NCBI GenBank assembly: GCA_038040395.1
Contig: JBBPIJ010000004.1
Location: forward strand, 124,001-188,000
DNA from: VAXT01 sp038040395
GTDB lineage: Bacteria; Actinomycetota; Thermoleophilia; Gaiellales; Gaiellaceae
Direction: 5' to 3'
DNA: 64,000 bases
The notes below the pieces were generated by a model, which worked only from the letters and a program-made list of their open reading frames with translations, was not told where the DNA came from and ran no database searches. Both the position numbers and the translations under genes were made by a program. Positions 34,884 to 44,287 of the stretch are shown piece after piece. The first letter of the stretch is position 1, and each line of letters starts with the position of its first letter.

Positions 34884-35668
34884 CGCTTGCGGGCTCCTCG
34901 TGAGCCAGGCGCGACGAGTCCCTTCCGAGGCGGAGGCGGCGGACCAGGCCGCGGCTTACCGGCGCCCGTCGGCGACCACGGAGGCGAGGTCACCCCGAGA
35001 CGCACGACGAGATACAGGTGCAGCCCGATCAAGCCTGCGAGCGCGCCCGGTAGCACGAGCATGTGCAGCGCATAGAAGCGGGCGAGTGTCTCGGGCCCGA
35101 TCTCAGCGCCGCCGCGGAGGATGTCACCGAGAAACGGCCCTACGAACGGCCCCGTCGCCTGGAGGTTCACGCCGACCACGGTCGCCCAGTACGCGGTCTG
35201 GTCCCAGGGCAGCAGGTATCCGAAGAACCCCTCCATCATTCCCATCACGAGGATCAGGACGCCGACGATCCAGTTCAGCTCGCGCGGGTACTTGTAGGCG
35301 CCGTAGAGAAAGACGCGCCCCATGTGCAGGAAGAGCAGGATGATGAAGACGCTCGCGCCCCAGCGGTGCATGCCGCGAACGAGCCAGCCGAGCGTGAGGT
35401 CGTCGGTGATGTGCCGGATCGACTCGTAGGCCGAGTTCGGATCCGGCTTGTAGTACATGGCCAGGATCACCCCGGTGACCGCCTGGACGATGAAGGCCGT
35501 CAGCGCCGCGGAACCCAGCGTGTGCCCCCAGCTGATGTCGCCGGGGACCTTGCGGAAGAGGAAGTACTTGACGCCGCCGACGAGCCCAGAGCGCTCCTCC
35601 AGCCAGTCGAGCGGATAGAGCGCCATCTTGAGGAGCTGCTCGCGCCGCCCTGGTTTCCTCCGTGCCAT
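34880..35668 (-). CDS. qcrB: Menaquinol-cytochrome c reductase, cytochrome b (b6-type) subunit
   Basis: A 262-residue b6-length cytochrome b N-terminal half with four helices. Two histidine pairs for haem b are visible: MHRWGAS ... LHMGRV and ALHMLVL ... LHLYLV. The Cys that binds the extra haem ci in b6f and Bacillus proteins seems absent (ISWGHTLGS there). A proline-rich C-terminal tail (GKPRPGPPPPPRKG) is unusual. The start shares one base with the Rieske stop (TGATG). Confidence 0.92.
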   Translation of the reverse strand: MARRKPGRREQLLKMALYPLDWLEERSGLVGGVKYFLFRKVPGDISWGHTLGSAALTAFIVQAVTGVILAMYYKPDPNSAYESIRHITDDLTLGWLVRGMHRWGASVFIILLFLHMGRVFLYGAYKYPRELNWIVGVLILVMGMMEGFFGYLLPWDQTAYWATVVGVNLQATGPFVGPFLGDILRGGAEIGPETLARFYALHMLVLPGALAGLIGLHLYLVVRLGVTSPPWSPTGAGKPRPGPPPPPRKGLVAPGSRGARKR

Positions 35669-36630
35669 CAGCGGGGCGGCTCGAGTGGATAGAGCCACGC
35701 CTCGATGCCGTCGACGTGCTGGCCAGGCCCGGCGAGAGGATATGAATGGATCTTCGCGTCGGCTCCCAGGCCGTCGACCTCCGAGACGGAGAAGGTCTTC
35801 CCGAGGAAGAGACGCCCCTTCTTGATCCGGAACTCGTACCGGTCGAGAGCGCGAACCGGCGGGCCGGCCGTGCGGTTCCCCTCGTTGTCGTACTGGCCTC
35901 CGTGACAGGGGCAGCCGAAGCCCGCGGCGGCGGCCGTCGGGATGATGTCCACGCCCTTCTCGGTCTTCTTGTCCTCGTCGATCGGCAGGCCGTTCACCTG
36001 GACCGGACAGCCGAGGTGGACGCAGCGATTCGAGAGGATCGTGAAGCTCGGTTTGCCCTCCAGCAATCCGTTGTTGCGAATGTAGGCGGTCCGCCGGGAG
36101 ACCTCGCCCTGCTTGGGGTCGAGCATGAAGGTCGCGATCACGAACTTGTTCTCGGGGTAGTCGTCGAGGGATCCGACGTCGATCTCGTCATGGCCCTGAT
36201 CGATGAACGCGGGCAACACGGTGAAGCCGAGCACCGGAACCGTGACGACACCGCCGATGACGCCACCGAGACCGAGCGTGACGGCTTCGAGGAACTTCGA
36301 GCGGGGGTAACGGATGATGTCGTCCTCGTCCAGGTCCGCCATCGCCGCGCCGCCCTTGTGGGCCGGTATCGGCGGCGCCGAGAGTGCGGGCTCGGGCTCT
36401 TCTCCCGGCTGCGTCGGCCCGGCCCGGTATGCGCTCGTGACGTCCCGGATCCAGAGGAAGCCGAAGAGCGCCGTCAGGACGACGCCGACGACGAGCACGA
36501 TCTTGCTCAGGATCAGGCCGATGAAGACACAGGCAATGCCAACGGCAAAGCCGACCGGCCAGATGGTCGGCGTAGGCTCGTGCGGAGTGCCGTGACCGCC
36601 GTGCGGATCCACGTCGTGCTGCGGATTCAA
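35668..36630 (-). CDS. qcrA: Menaquinol-cytochrome c reductase, Rieske Fe-S subunit
   Basis: A 320-residue Rieske protein. The cluster boxes are CVHLGCP and CPCHGGQYD, separated by about 40 residues. Three hydrophobic helices precede the head: two near residues 22-65 and one about 115-140, a three-helix plan known from actinobacterial QcrA. The start is a TTG at 36630 with GAGG before it, giving a His-rich N-terminus. It follows ubiD by 19 bases. Confidence 0.92.
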   Translation of the reverse strand: MNPQHDVDPHGGHGTPHEPTPTIWPVGFAVGIACVFIGLILSKIVLVVGVVLTALFGFLWIRDVTSAYRAGPTQPGEEPEPALSAPPIPAHKGGAAMADLDEDDIIRYPRSKFLEAVTLGLGGVIGGVVTVPVLGFTVLPAFIDQGHDEIDVGSLDDYPENKFVIATFMLDPKQGEVSRRTAYIRNNGLLEGKPSFTILSNRCVHLGCPVQVNGLPIDEDKKTEKGVDIIPTAAAAGFGCPCHGGQYDNEGNRTAGPPVRALDRYEFRIKKGRLFLGKTFSVSEVDGLGADAKIHSYPLAGPGQHVDGIEAWLYPLEPPR

Positions 36631-36649
36631 TCGGGCCTCAGCGCCAACG

Positions 36650-38149
36650 TCAACGACGTAGCAATTGGCGCAACGGACGCGACAGACGGCCGTCGGCCTC
36701 GGCGGGGGCTTCGTCGATCCCGTATTCGGCCCAACGGCGGTCGACGAGCGAGCGAATCTCGTCGCTCATGACGATCTCGGCGGGCCACTCCCGGGTGCCC
36801 TCTGCCGGCCCCTTGTGCGTCGCGTCGATGCCCATCTTGCCGCCGTAGAACTGGCGGGTCGGAGCGTGATCGAGGTGGTCGAGCGGCCCTTCGCTGAGCA
36901 TCACGTCGCGCTTCGGGTCGACGTTGGCCGTCACGCGGAAGAAGACCTCCTGGTAGTCGTGCACGTCCACGTGCTCGTCCACGACGACGACCGACTTCGT
37001 GAGGCTGAGCAGGCCGAGGCCCCAGATCGCGTGCATCACCTTCTGCGGCTGGCCGGGGAAGCTCTTGCGGATCGAGACGATCACGCAGTTGTGGAACGCG
37101 CCGGCGACCGGGAGGTCGTAGTCGACGATCTCGGGCACGCTCATCTTGATCGCCGGCAGGAAGATGCGCTCGGTCGCCTTGCCGAGCCACGCGTCCTCGG
37201 CCGGCGGCTTGCCGACGACGATCGAGGGGTAGATCGCGTCCGCGCGCATGGTCATCGCGGTCACGTGGAAGACCGGGAACGGCTCGGCAGCCGAGTAGTA
37301 GCCGGTGTGGTCACCGAACGGGCCCTCCATGGTCTCGTCCCCCTGCTCCACATAGCCCTCGAGCACGATCTCCGCGTTGGCCGGCACCTCCAGCGAGTTC
37401 GTCTTGCACTTGACGAGCTCCACGGGCTCGCCTTTCAGGAATCCCGCGAGCATGAGCTCGTCGATGTGCTTCGGGAGCGGCGCGCTCGCCGAGTAGGTCG
37501 TCACCGGGTCTAGCCCGATCGCCACGGACACGTCCAGACGGCCGTCGGCCGCCAGGTAGTCCATGCGCCCGTCCTTGTGGAGCTGCCAGTGCATGGCGGT
37601 CGAGCGGGAGTCGAGCTTCTGCATGCGGTACATCCCGACGTTGCGCGTTCCGGTCTTCGGGTCGCGGGTGATCACCGCGGGGAGCGTGATGAAGGGCGCG
37701 GGGTCGCCGGGCCAGCAGTGCTGGATCGGCAAGAGGTCGAGATCGACGTCGTCGCCCTGCAACACGATCTCCTGAGCCGGGCCGTTGCGAACGGTCTTCG
37801 GCATCGAGTCGGCGATCGACTTCAGCTTCTTCAGGCCCTTGACCTTTTCAGCCAGGCCTTGCGGCGGTTGCATCTCGAGAACGGACTCGAGCTTGGCAGC
37901 CGCGTCGTCGAGGCGCTCTACGCCGAGCGCGAGGCACATGCGCCGCTCCGTTCCGAACTGGTTGACGAGCAGCGAGTGCGACGAGCCCTTCGGGTTCTCG
38001 AAAAGGAGCGCAGGCCCACGGGCGCGCACCGTGCGGTCGATGATCTCGGTCACTTCGAGGTATGGGTCGACCTCGGTTTGCACGCGAACGAGCTCGCCCT
38101 CGCGCTCGAGGAGAGCAATCCATTCTCTGAGGTCACTCGGCGGCGCCAT
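36650..38149 (-). CDS. ubiD: UbiD-family decarboxylase (menaquinone pathway candidate)
   Basis: A 499-residue prenylated-FMN decarboxylase. It has GRARGPALLF-like N-terminal strand, MYRMQKLDSRST, and the signature EGPFGDHTGYY that carries active-site acids. With UbiX in the same cluster it likely decarboxylates the naphthoate ring (the MqnL role). The ATG lies 5 bases after the cyclase stop and TAGACT stands 7 bases before it, so the long series could be driven from a promoter inside the last codons of the regulator. Confidence 0.92.
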   Translation of the reverse strand: MAPPSDLREWIALLEREGELVRVQTEVDPYLEVTEIIDRTVRARGPALLFENPKGSSHSLLVNQFGTERRMCLALGVERLDDAAAKLESVLEMQPPQGLAEKVKGLKKLKSIADSMPKTVRNGPAQEIVLQGDDVDLDLLPIQHCWPGDPAPFITLPAVITRDPKTGTRNVGMYRMQKLDSRSTAMHWQLHKDGRMDYLAADGRLDVSVAIGLDPVTTYSASAPLPKHIDELMLAGFLKGEPVELVKCKTNSLEVPANAEIVLEGYVEQGDETMEGPFGDHTGYYSAAEPFPVFHVTAMTMRADAIYPSIVVGKPPAEDAWLGKATERIFLPAIKMSVPEIVDYDLPVAGAFHNCVIVSIRKSFPGQPQKVMHAIWGLGLLSLTKSVVVVDEHVDVHDYQEVFFRVTANVDPKRDVMLSEGPLDHLDHAPTRQFYGGKMGIDATHKGPAEGTREWPAEIVMSDEIRSLVDRRWAEYGIDEAPAEADGRLSRPLRQLLRR

Positions 38150-38154
38150 CGCAG

Positions 38155-40686
38155 TCAGTCTAGGGCTGCTAGCGCCTCTGATACCGCGTCTTCGATCGAG
38201 AGCGAACGACCCTCCGCGCGGAGCGCATCGAGCCGGTCATCGCCCAGGTGCGAGCGAAGTGCACGCTCGACCTGAGCGCGCGCAGTCTCAGCGTAAGGCT
38301 CGAGCCTCAGATGAAGGTCTTCGATCAGAAGCTCCGCCTGACCGAGGAAGCGGCCCGCCAGATCGAGCTCGCCTGCCGCAACTGCGAGTCCACCGAAGCC
38401 GACGAGGCAGTAGGCCACGTTCTCCTTCCAACCCATCCGAGTCGCGCCTGCGATCGCCTCTCCAAACCGCACGCGCGCGTGGTCGAGCCTCCCGTCGCCC
38501 AGTTCGGCGAACCCGAGATCGCACTGGCTGTTGGCCAGCTGCCAGTCCAAACCGTGCTTCTCGGCGAGTTCCAGGGCCGATTGGAGCTCCGCCCGAGCCC
38601 GCCCGTAGTCACCTTGGTCCATTGCGAGTAGCCCGAGGTTGTGGAGCGAGCCCTGCAAGGCCCGCACATCGCCGAACCGCTCGCGAATCGACTTGGCCTG
38701 CTCAAGGAGGTCACGCGCTTCGCCGAAGCGTCGTTCTGCCGTCGCGATGATTCCGAGCAGGTGAATGGCCTCACCCACGCCACCTTCGTCACCCATTGAG
38801 GCGTGCAGTTGCCTCTCGCTTTCGGCCATCAGGCTGGCCGTCTCCAAATCGCCCTGCTTGAGGGCCATGAGCGCCCCGCGATGCAACCCACGGGCCCGGA
38901 TTTCCGGCGGTGCGCCGGGATCGCGGTCGAGCGCCTCGCGGATGCGCTCCAAGCCCTCGGTCAGGTGACTCCGGTATTCCCACAACTCCACAAGCGCCGC
39001 CGCGAGGCGCAGCTCCTGCCTCGGATCATCGAGCTCCCGGGCAAATTGGAGGGCGGCGCGAAAGTTGTCGTGCTCGGACTCCAGGACATTGAGCCACTCA
39101 GCCGTTTGCTGGGCCTTCGAGTCCTCACGCGTCGCAAATGCCAGGTAGAAGTCGATGTGACGGCGCCTGATGTTCTCGAGATCCCCGCTTTCCTCGAGTA
39201 GCTCGAGAGCGAACTCGCGGATCGTCTCGAGCATCCGGAACCGGTCGTCCCCTTGTCGGACGAGGCTCTTCTCGACAAGCGATGTGAGCGTATCGAGGTC
39301 CGCGTCGCAGACCTGCTCGGCTGCATCGAGCGTGAAGCCGCCGACGAAAACGGCCAGTCGCGAGAAAAGCCTCTGCTCGGTCTCGTCAAGCAGCTCGTAG
39401 CTCCACGCGATCGTGTCCCGGAGGGTGCGCTGCCGGTCGGGGACATCGCGTGCGCCTCCGGTCAGCACGGGGAGCCGCTGGTCGAGCCGGTCGAGAAGCG
39501 CCGTCGGAGAGAGCACCTTCGCGCGGGCCGCGGCCAGCTCGATCGCAAGTGGGAGACCGTCCAGACGGCGACAGATTTCGGCGACGGCCGGCGCATCACC
39601 GTTGAGGCGGAAATCTGGCTTGATGGCGTGCGCTCGCTCACTGAACAGGGCAATGGCGTCGTCGTCAGCGAGTTCGGGGATCGGGTACTCCCGCTCGACA
39701 GAGATCCGCAACGGAGCTCGACTGGAAACGATCGCCTTCAGCGACGGGGCCTCGAGAACGAGGCCGCTGACTTGCGGCGCCGCATCGAGCAGATGCTCGA
39801 GGTTGTCGAGCACGAGGAGCAGCTCCCGGTCGTGCACAAAGCGCCCAAGGGCTTCCTCGAGCGAGAGGCCGCCAACCTCCTTGACCGCGAGAGCTTGAGC
39901 GATGGTCGGAACGACGAGCGACGGATCGACAATCCCCGCCAGGCCAACGAAGAACACGCCGTCGTCGAAGTCGTCGAGGAGATCCGCTGCGGCCTGCAGA
40001 GCCAGCCTCGTCTTTCCCGCACCGCCCGGACCAGTCACGGTCAGCATGCGTACATCGGGACTGCGTAGGAGCTCGACGACCTCCGCCAGCTCCCGCTCGC
40101 GGCCGATCAGCGGCGTCGGCTGCGGCGGAAGGTTGGTCGGCCGGTTCTCGAGCGTCGCGAGCGCCGGGAAATCGCCCTCGAGACCTTCCGCCACGAGCTG
40201 GAAGATGCGTTGCGGCCTGCTGAGATCCTTCAGCCGATGCTCGCCGAGATCCCGAAGAGCGAACTCCTCGGGGAGATCGTCCTGGATGAGCTCTCGCGCG
40301 GTCTGCGAGACGAGCACCTGGCCGCCGTGACCTGCTGCGGCGATCCTGGCGCCGCGGTGAACGTCCATCCCTGCGTAGCCCTCGTCGGTTCGGATGGGCT
40401 CGCCGGTGTGAATGCCCATCCGCACGCGAATCGAGCCGGACGCGAGTGCGCGTTGCCCATCTGCTGCGGCGGCTACTGCATCCTTCGCGCGCGCAAAGGC
40501 GACGAAGAAAGCGTCGCCCTGCGTGTCGACTTCAGCGCCGCCGTGATCGGCGAATGCCTTCCGGAGCACGTGGCGGTGGCCCGCGAGAGCCTCCGCGTAG
40601 GAATCGCCGAGCTCCTCCAGCAGCCTCGTCGACCCCTCGATGTCGGTAAAGAGGAAGGTGACGGTCCCGGTCGGCAGCTCGGCCAT
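38155..40686 (-). CDS. Cyclase-homology/NB-ARC/TPR regulator, copy 1
   Basis: An 843-residue signalling protein. Residues 1-180 form a class III nucleotide cyclase homology domain with both metal-binding aspartates (FTDIEGST, GDAFFVAF). The helix that usually holds the transition-state Asn-x3-Arg reads DVHRGARI, so Asn is replaced by His. An NB-ARC ATPase follows (Walker A GPGGAGKTRLALQ, Walker B LLLVLDNLEHL), then about 350 residues of TPR. There is no DNA-binding domain. It is the second of a tandem pair and stops 5 bases before ubiD. It may sense a state and act through cyclic nucleotides or protein contacts. Confidence 0.88.
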   Translation of the reverse strand: MAELPTGTVTFLFTDIEGSTRLLEELGDSYAEALAGHRHVLRKAFADHGGAEVDTQGDAFFVAFARAKDAVAAAADGQRALASGSIRVRMGIHTGEPIRTDEGYAGMDVHRGARIAAAGHGGQVLVSQTARELIQDDLPEEFALRDLGEHRLKDLSRPQRIFQLVAEGLEGDFPALATLENRPTNLPPQPTPLIGRERELAEVVELLRSPDVRMLTVTGPGGAGKTRLALQAAADLLDDFDDGVFFVGLAGIVDPSLVVPTIAQALAVKEVGGLSLEEALGRFVHDRELLLVLDNLEHLLDAAPQVSGLVLEAPSLKAIVSSRAPLRISVEREYPIPELADDDAIALFSERAHAIKPDFRLNGDAPAVAEICRRLDGLPLAIELAAARAKVLSPTALLDRLDQRLPVLTGGARDVPDRQRTLRDTIAWSYELLDETEQRLFSRLAVFVGGFTLDAAEQVCDADLDTLTSLVEKSLVRQGDDRFRMLETIREFALELLEESGDLENIRRRHIDFYLAFATREDSKAQQTAEWLNVLESEHDNFRAALQFARELDDPRQELRLAAALVELWEYRSHLTEGLERIREALDRDPGAPPEIRARGLHRGALMALKQGDLETASLMAESERQLHASMGDEGGVGEAIHLLGIIATAERRFGEARDLLEQAKSIRERFGDVRALQGSLHNLGLLAMDQGDYGRARAELQSALELAEKHGLDWQLANSQCDLGFAELGDGRLDHARVRFGEAIAGATRMGWKENVAYCLVGFGGLAVAAGELDLAGRFLGQAELLIEDLHLRLEPYAETARAQVERALRSHLGDDRLDALRAEGRSLSIEDAVSEALAALD
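38157..38162 (-). promoter_or_regulatory. Probable -10 element (TAGACT) for the ubiD-qcr-mqn series
   Basis: TAGACT on the minus strand, 7 bases before ATG 38149; it overlaps the last sense codons and the stop of the upstream cyclase gene. Confidence 0.45.
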
Positions 40687-40700
40687 GCCAGTCAAGTGAA

Positions 40701-43241
40701 TCAGCGTTTCGCGTCTCGCCGAGCGTCGCTCTGGGCGCGAGCGACGAGGTCGCGCGCCATTGCGATCGCGCGGTGAGTGCTCAACGCACTACCTTGAGCC
40801 CAGAGCGCTTCGAACGTGACGTCCCCGAGCCGTGCACGTACCTTTTGCGCAGCGCGCTCCTGAAGCCCCTTCTCGGCATCGTCGAGCACGGCACCGAGAG
40901 TACGGCCGAAAGCGTCGGCTGCGCCCCATAGCTGCGTCGCGGTCTCCTCGTCGCCCGTCTCGGCGGCGAGCACGCCGACGATGCTCAATGCAAAGAAGAT
41001 GGCTTCGTGTTGGGCGGTTCCCTCGACCGCAGCGACTACCTCCCGCAGATGGCCGACCGCATCGGAGTTCCGGCCCCGGAGGAGTGCCAGGACCGCGAGG
41101 TTGCCGATCACGGCATCGCGGGCGGCGTCTCCCCCAGGCTGCCCCGCCAGTTCGAGGGCCTCGTGCAGCAGGGCCTCGGCCGATGAATAGTCGCCGTCGG
41201 CGAGCTTCGAGACTGCGCGATCGACGACGAGTGCCGCGACACGGGATGGACGCGCGCGCTGCGCGTAGCGCTCGCTCTCTTCACTCAGTCTCGTGGCTCC
41301 TTCGGCATCGCCACGAGCAGCCGCAGCGTGCGACAGCCACCTCGATCCCCGCGCCAGCCCTTCTTCATCGCCGAGCTCGTGGCTCAGCGTCACATACTCG
41401 CTCCCGAGCTTCTCGACCTGCTGCCAGTCAGCCTGGCGATCGGCGAGATAGCCTGCTCCCACGAGTGCTCGGCTCCGGAGCGCCGGCGGCGCGGCAGGGT
41501 CTCCGTTGAGGGCGGTCTCGAGCGCTCTGCGCCCCTCGCTCCACAAGCCACGCGCCCAGAAGAGTCCCCAGAGAGAGACCGCAAGACGTAGCTCGAGCCC
41601 TGCGTTACGCGTCTCGGAGGCGTGCTCGAGCGCGTCCCGGAAGTTTGCGTCGTCGTCGCCGTCGACCCGCGACCATTCTACGAAGAGTGATGCGCTTTCG
41701 ACTGTGAGCGCGATCTCGTCGGCCATCGCGAGAAAGTGCTCGGCGTGCCGACCTCGGAGTCGTTGCGCCTCCGGCGTCGTATCAAGTCGCAGGATCGCGA
41801 ACTCACGGATCGTCTCGAGCATCCAGTAGCGGGGCCCTGCCGCGACGTCGCGGCGGCGAAGCAGGCTCTTGTCGAGCAGCGATTGCAACGTATCGGGATC
41901 GGCGTCGCACACCGCCTCGGCGGCCTCGAACGAGCAGCTTCCGGCGAAGACGCTCAGCCGGCGAAACAGCGTCTGCTCGGAATCGTCGAGCAGGTCGTAC
42001 GACCATTCGATCGTGGCACTGAGCGTCTGCTGGCGGGGGCCTGCGTCACGACCGGCCTTGAGCAGGTCGAATCGCTGAGAAAGCCGGCCGAGCAGTTGCT
42101 CGACTGCGAAGAGCCGCGTTCGAGCGGCGGCGAGCTCGATTGCCAACGGCAGCTGATCCAAACGCCGGCAGAGCTCGTCGAGAGCTTCGGAGCGCTCGAG
42201 CGGGCTTCCAAGCGACCTCGCGCGGGCGAGGAAGAGCTCCGCCGCGTCATCCGGCGCCAGAGCCGGCACGTCGTAAACATGCTCGCCTTGAAGTTGTAGT
42301 CGCTCCCGACTGGTGACGAGGACCGCTGGTCCGGCAACGTCGCGAAGCAATCCGATGTTGACAACGACATCTGGAATCAGATGCTCGACGCTGTCGAGCA
42401 GTACGAGCACCCGCTTTCCCGCGAGCGCCGTGGCGAGGACGTCGGAGAGCGCCCGCGCCGGCTCCTCTGTTACCTCGAGCGCTTGGGCCACTGCGGCCAG
42501 GACGAACGACGGATCGCGCACCTCGGCGAGCGAGACCCAGCGGACGCCGTCGGGAAAGGAGTCAGCAGCCTCGGCGGCGGACTGAAGCGCAAGTCGCGTC
42601 TTCCCGGCTCCCCCCGGCCCGGTGAGCGTCACGAGGCGCACGTCCTCGCGACCGAGCAACGCGGCTACTTCTCGCAGCTCACGCTCACGGCCCAGGAACG
42701 GGGTCGCGGGAAGGGGCAGGTTTGTCCGGTAGAGCGACCTGAGCGGCGGAAACTCGCTGTCACCGAGTTGGTAGATCCGCTCCGGCGCACTCAGATCCTT
42801 CAGCCGATGCTCGCCGAGATCCTTGAGCCGGTCGCCCAAGAGCTCGCAGGTCGACTTTGAGGCAAGCACTTGCCCACCATGGCCGGCATCGGCGATGCGC
42901 GCGGCTTTGTGAACGTCTGGCCCGACGTACCCCTCACTCGTTCTGAGGGGCTCACCCGTGTGCAGACCCATTCGTACGCGTACCGGCCCGCCGGCGAGTT
43001 CCCGCTGAGCCTCCTCCGCGGCGGCGACTGCGTCGGACGCCCGCGCGAACGCGATGAAGAAGCTGTCGCCCTGCGTGTCGACTTCCACGCCGCCGTGAGC
43101 GCGAGCGGCCCCGCGTATCAGTCGGCGGTGCTGCGCGAGCGCCTCGGCATACCTTTCCGAGCCCAGCTCGTCGAGCAGGCGCGACGAGCCCTCCACATCG
43201 GTGAAGAGGAAGGTGACGGTGCCGGTCGGCAGCTCGGCCAT
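40701..43241 (-). CDS. Cyclase-homology/NB-ARC/TPR regulator, copy 2
   Basis: An 846-residue paralogue of the next gene in the same order: cyclase homology (FTDVEGSS, GDSFFIAF; DVHKAARI with His for Asn), NB-ARC (GPGGAGKTRLALQSA; VLVLLDSVEHL) and TPR. The first ten codons and about 15 bases before the ATG are nearly identical to copy 1, while the NB-ARC and TPR parts have drifted far. The gap to copy 1 is 14 bases. Which ligand the TPR region reads is unknown. Confidence 0.88.
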   Translation of the reverse strand: MAELPTGTVTFLFTDVEGSSRLLDELGSERYAEALAQHRRLIRGAARAHGGVEVDTQGDSFFIAFARASDAVAAAEEAQRELAGGPVRVRMGLHTGEPLRTSEGYVGPDVHKAARIADAGHGGQVLASKSTCELLGDRLKDLGEHRLKDLSAPERIYQLGDSEFPPLRSLYRTNLPLPATPFLGRERELREVAALLGREDVRLVTLTGPGGAGKTRLALQSAAEAADSFPDGVRWVSLAEVRDPSFVLAAVAQALEVTEEPARALSDVLATALAGKRVLVLLDSVEHLIPDVVVNIGLLRDVAGPAVLVTSRERLQLQGEHVYDVPALAPDDAAELFLARARSLGSPLERSEALDELCRRLDQLPLAIELAAARTRLFAVEQLLGRLSQRFDLLKAGRDAGPRQQTLSATIEWSYDLLDDSEQTLFRRLSVFAGSCSFEAAEAVCDADPDTLQSLLDKSLLRRRDVAAGPRYWMLETIREFAILRLDTTPEAQRLRGRHAEHFLAMADEIALTVESASLFVEWSRVDGDDDANFRDALEHASETRNAGLELRLAVSLWGLFWARGLWSEGRRALETALNGDPAAPPALRSRALVGAGYLADRQADWQQVEKLGSEYVTLSHELGDEEGLARGSRWLSHAAAARGDAEGATRLSEESERYAQRARPSRVAALVVDRAVSKLADGDYSSAEALLHEALELAGQPGGDAARDAVIGNLAVLALLRGRNSDAVGHLREVVAAVEGTAQHEAIFFALSIVGVLAAETGDEETATQLWGAADAFGRTLGAVLDDAEKGLQERAAQKVRARLGDVTFEALWAQGSALSTHRAIAMARDLVARAQSDARRDAKR

Positions 43242-43289
43242 GCCGGTCAAGTGAAGCGTGTCGGCGGGGAGGCGTCCAGTGCGGCCGGG

Positions 43290-44096
43290 CTATCCGTAGT
43301 GCAAGGGCACGCGGCGCTCCGAAACTCGGTGCCAGCCGCTTCCGGTCCAGCGAAGGTTGTACTCGAGCCTGTAGTCGGGACAGCAGACGCTCTGGCCGCC
43401 TCGCGGCTCGTCGAACCAGAGCATCCCGTTGCGCGCACCCCAGGCTGTCTCCGAGATGCTTCGGCCATAGGCCCGAGCCCCACGCTTGTCTTCGGAAGAC
43501 CCGTGCCCGTAGATCCGGCGAACCTTGCCGCCGACAGTTGCAAATACGGAGATCAGTGTGGCCGCGTGGTTGCTGCCGCGGATTCCTATCGAGACCAGCA
43601 GGTCGGCATGACCATCGCCGGTGACGTCTGCGAGCCTCACACCGGAGCGGCCGATCCAGTCGCGGATCGGGTCGGGCGACGCGACGATGAGCCGGTACGG
43701 CACCCACCTGCGCCCGCTGATGCCCTCCGGGTTCCAGAGCGTGAGGTTCCAGAGACGCGTGTCGTCGTAGCCGTTCTTGGTGGTACCGCGGTGCCAAGCG
43801 ACCGCCAGCTGAGGGCTTCCACGACCGGCGGGCACGAACCAGGCTCCGTCGACCGCGCCGTCCTCAGGCACGAGCTCGGCGAACTCGAGGTCGTGCGGGT
43901 CAACCCGGATGCCGTTGTTGATCGGGACCGGGTGCAAGGTCCGGGCGGATACGGGCACGATCGCCTGCACCGGCTCCCCGGGCGCCGCCGCTTTGACGCG
44001 GGATGGCGCCCGATCGCGCCCGACGAGGAGGCCGCCGACGAAGGCAGCCGCAATTGCCACCGCGATCGACGCTGCTCCCCAGGTTCGACCCCGCAC
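43290..44096 (-). CDS. Membrane-anchored protein with FG-GAP/VCBS-like repeat, unknown function
   Basis: A 268-residue protein. An N-terminal hydrophobic helix (about 9-27) acts as signal or anchor; the outside part contains one calcium-loop-like FG-GAP segment (ADVTGDGHADLLV). Two adjacent cysteines (SVCCPDY) lie near the C-terminus. Such repeats usually build beta-propellers, but only one clear blade is visible. GTG start at 44096, 9 bases after a 55-residue membrane gene, suggests an operon of envelope proteins. Confidence 0.65.
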   Translation of the reverse strand: MRGRTWGAASIAVAIAAAFVGGLLVGRDRAPSRVKAAAPGEPVQAIVPVSARTLHPVPINNGIRVDPHDLEFAELVPEDGAVDGAWFVPAGRGSPQLAVAWHRGTTKNGYDDTRLWNLTLWNPEGISGRRWVPYRLIVASPDPIRDWIGRSGVRLADVTGDGHADLLVSIGIRGSNHAATLISVFATVGGKVRRIYGHGSSEDKRGARAYGRSISETAWGARNGMLWFDEPRGGQSVCCPDYRLEYNLRWTGSGWHRVSERRVPLHYG

Positions 44097-44105
44097 GGCT
44101 ACGCC

Positions 44106-44273
44106 CTAGTGCGGGCTGCGACCGCGGCGGTGGTATCTGAAGTACAGGTAGGTCTCGCCGAGAACGGGAGGCGCCGCAAGGATCAGGCCGATGATCAGCA
44201 TCGCCGTGATGACCTTCTTGCCCTCCGCGGCTGCGTCGGCCAGCACGAAGGCGGCTGCGAGCACGTGACCCAT
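44106..44273 (-). CDS. Small one-helix membrane protein (55 residues)
   Basis: A short frame starting MGHVLAAAF and ending in a basic RYHRRGRSPH tail, with one or two hydrophobic stretches (VITAMLIIGLILAAPPVL). TAAAGT lies 8 bases before the ATG, and the following gene starts 9 bases after its stop. No family recognised. The promoter-like box and spacing support a real gene. Confidence 0.5.
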   Translation of the reverse strand: MGHVLAAAFVLADAAAEGKKVITAMLIIGLILAAPPVLGETYLYFRYHRRGRSPH

Positions 44274-44281
44274 CGGCTGCG

Positions 44282-44287
44282 ACTTTA
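44282..44287 (-). promoter_or_regulatory. Probable -10 element (TAAAGT) for the 55-residue gene
   Basis: TAAAGT on the minus strand, 8 bases before ATG 44273, overlapping the stop of the upstream gene. Confidence 0.4.
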
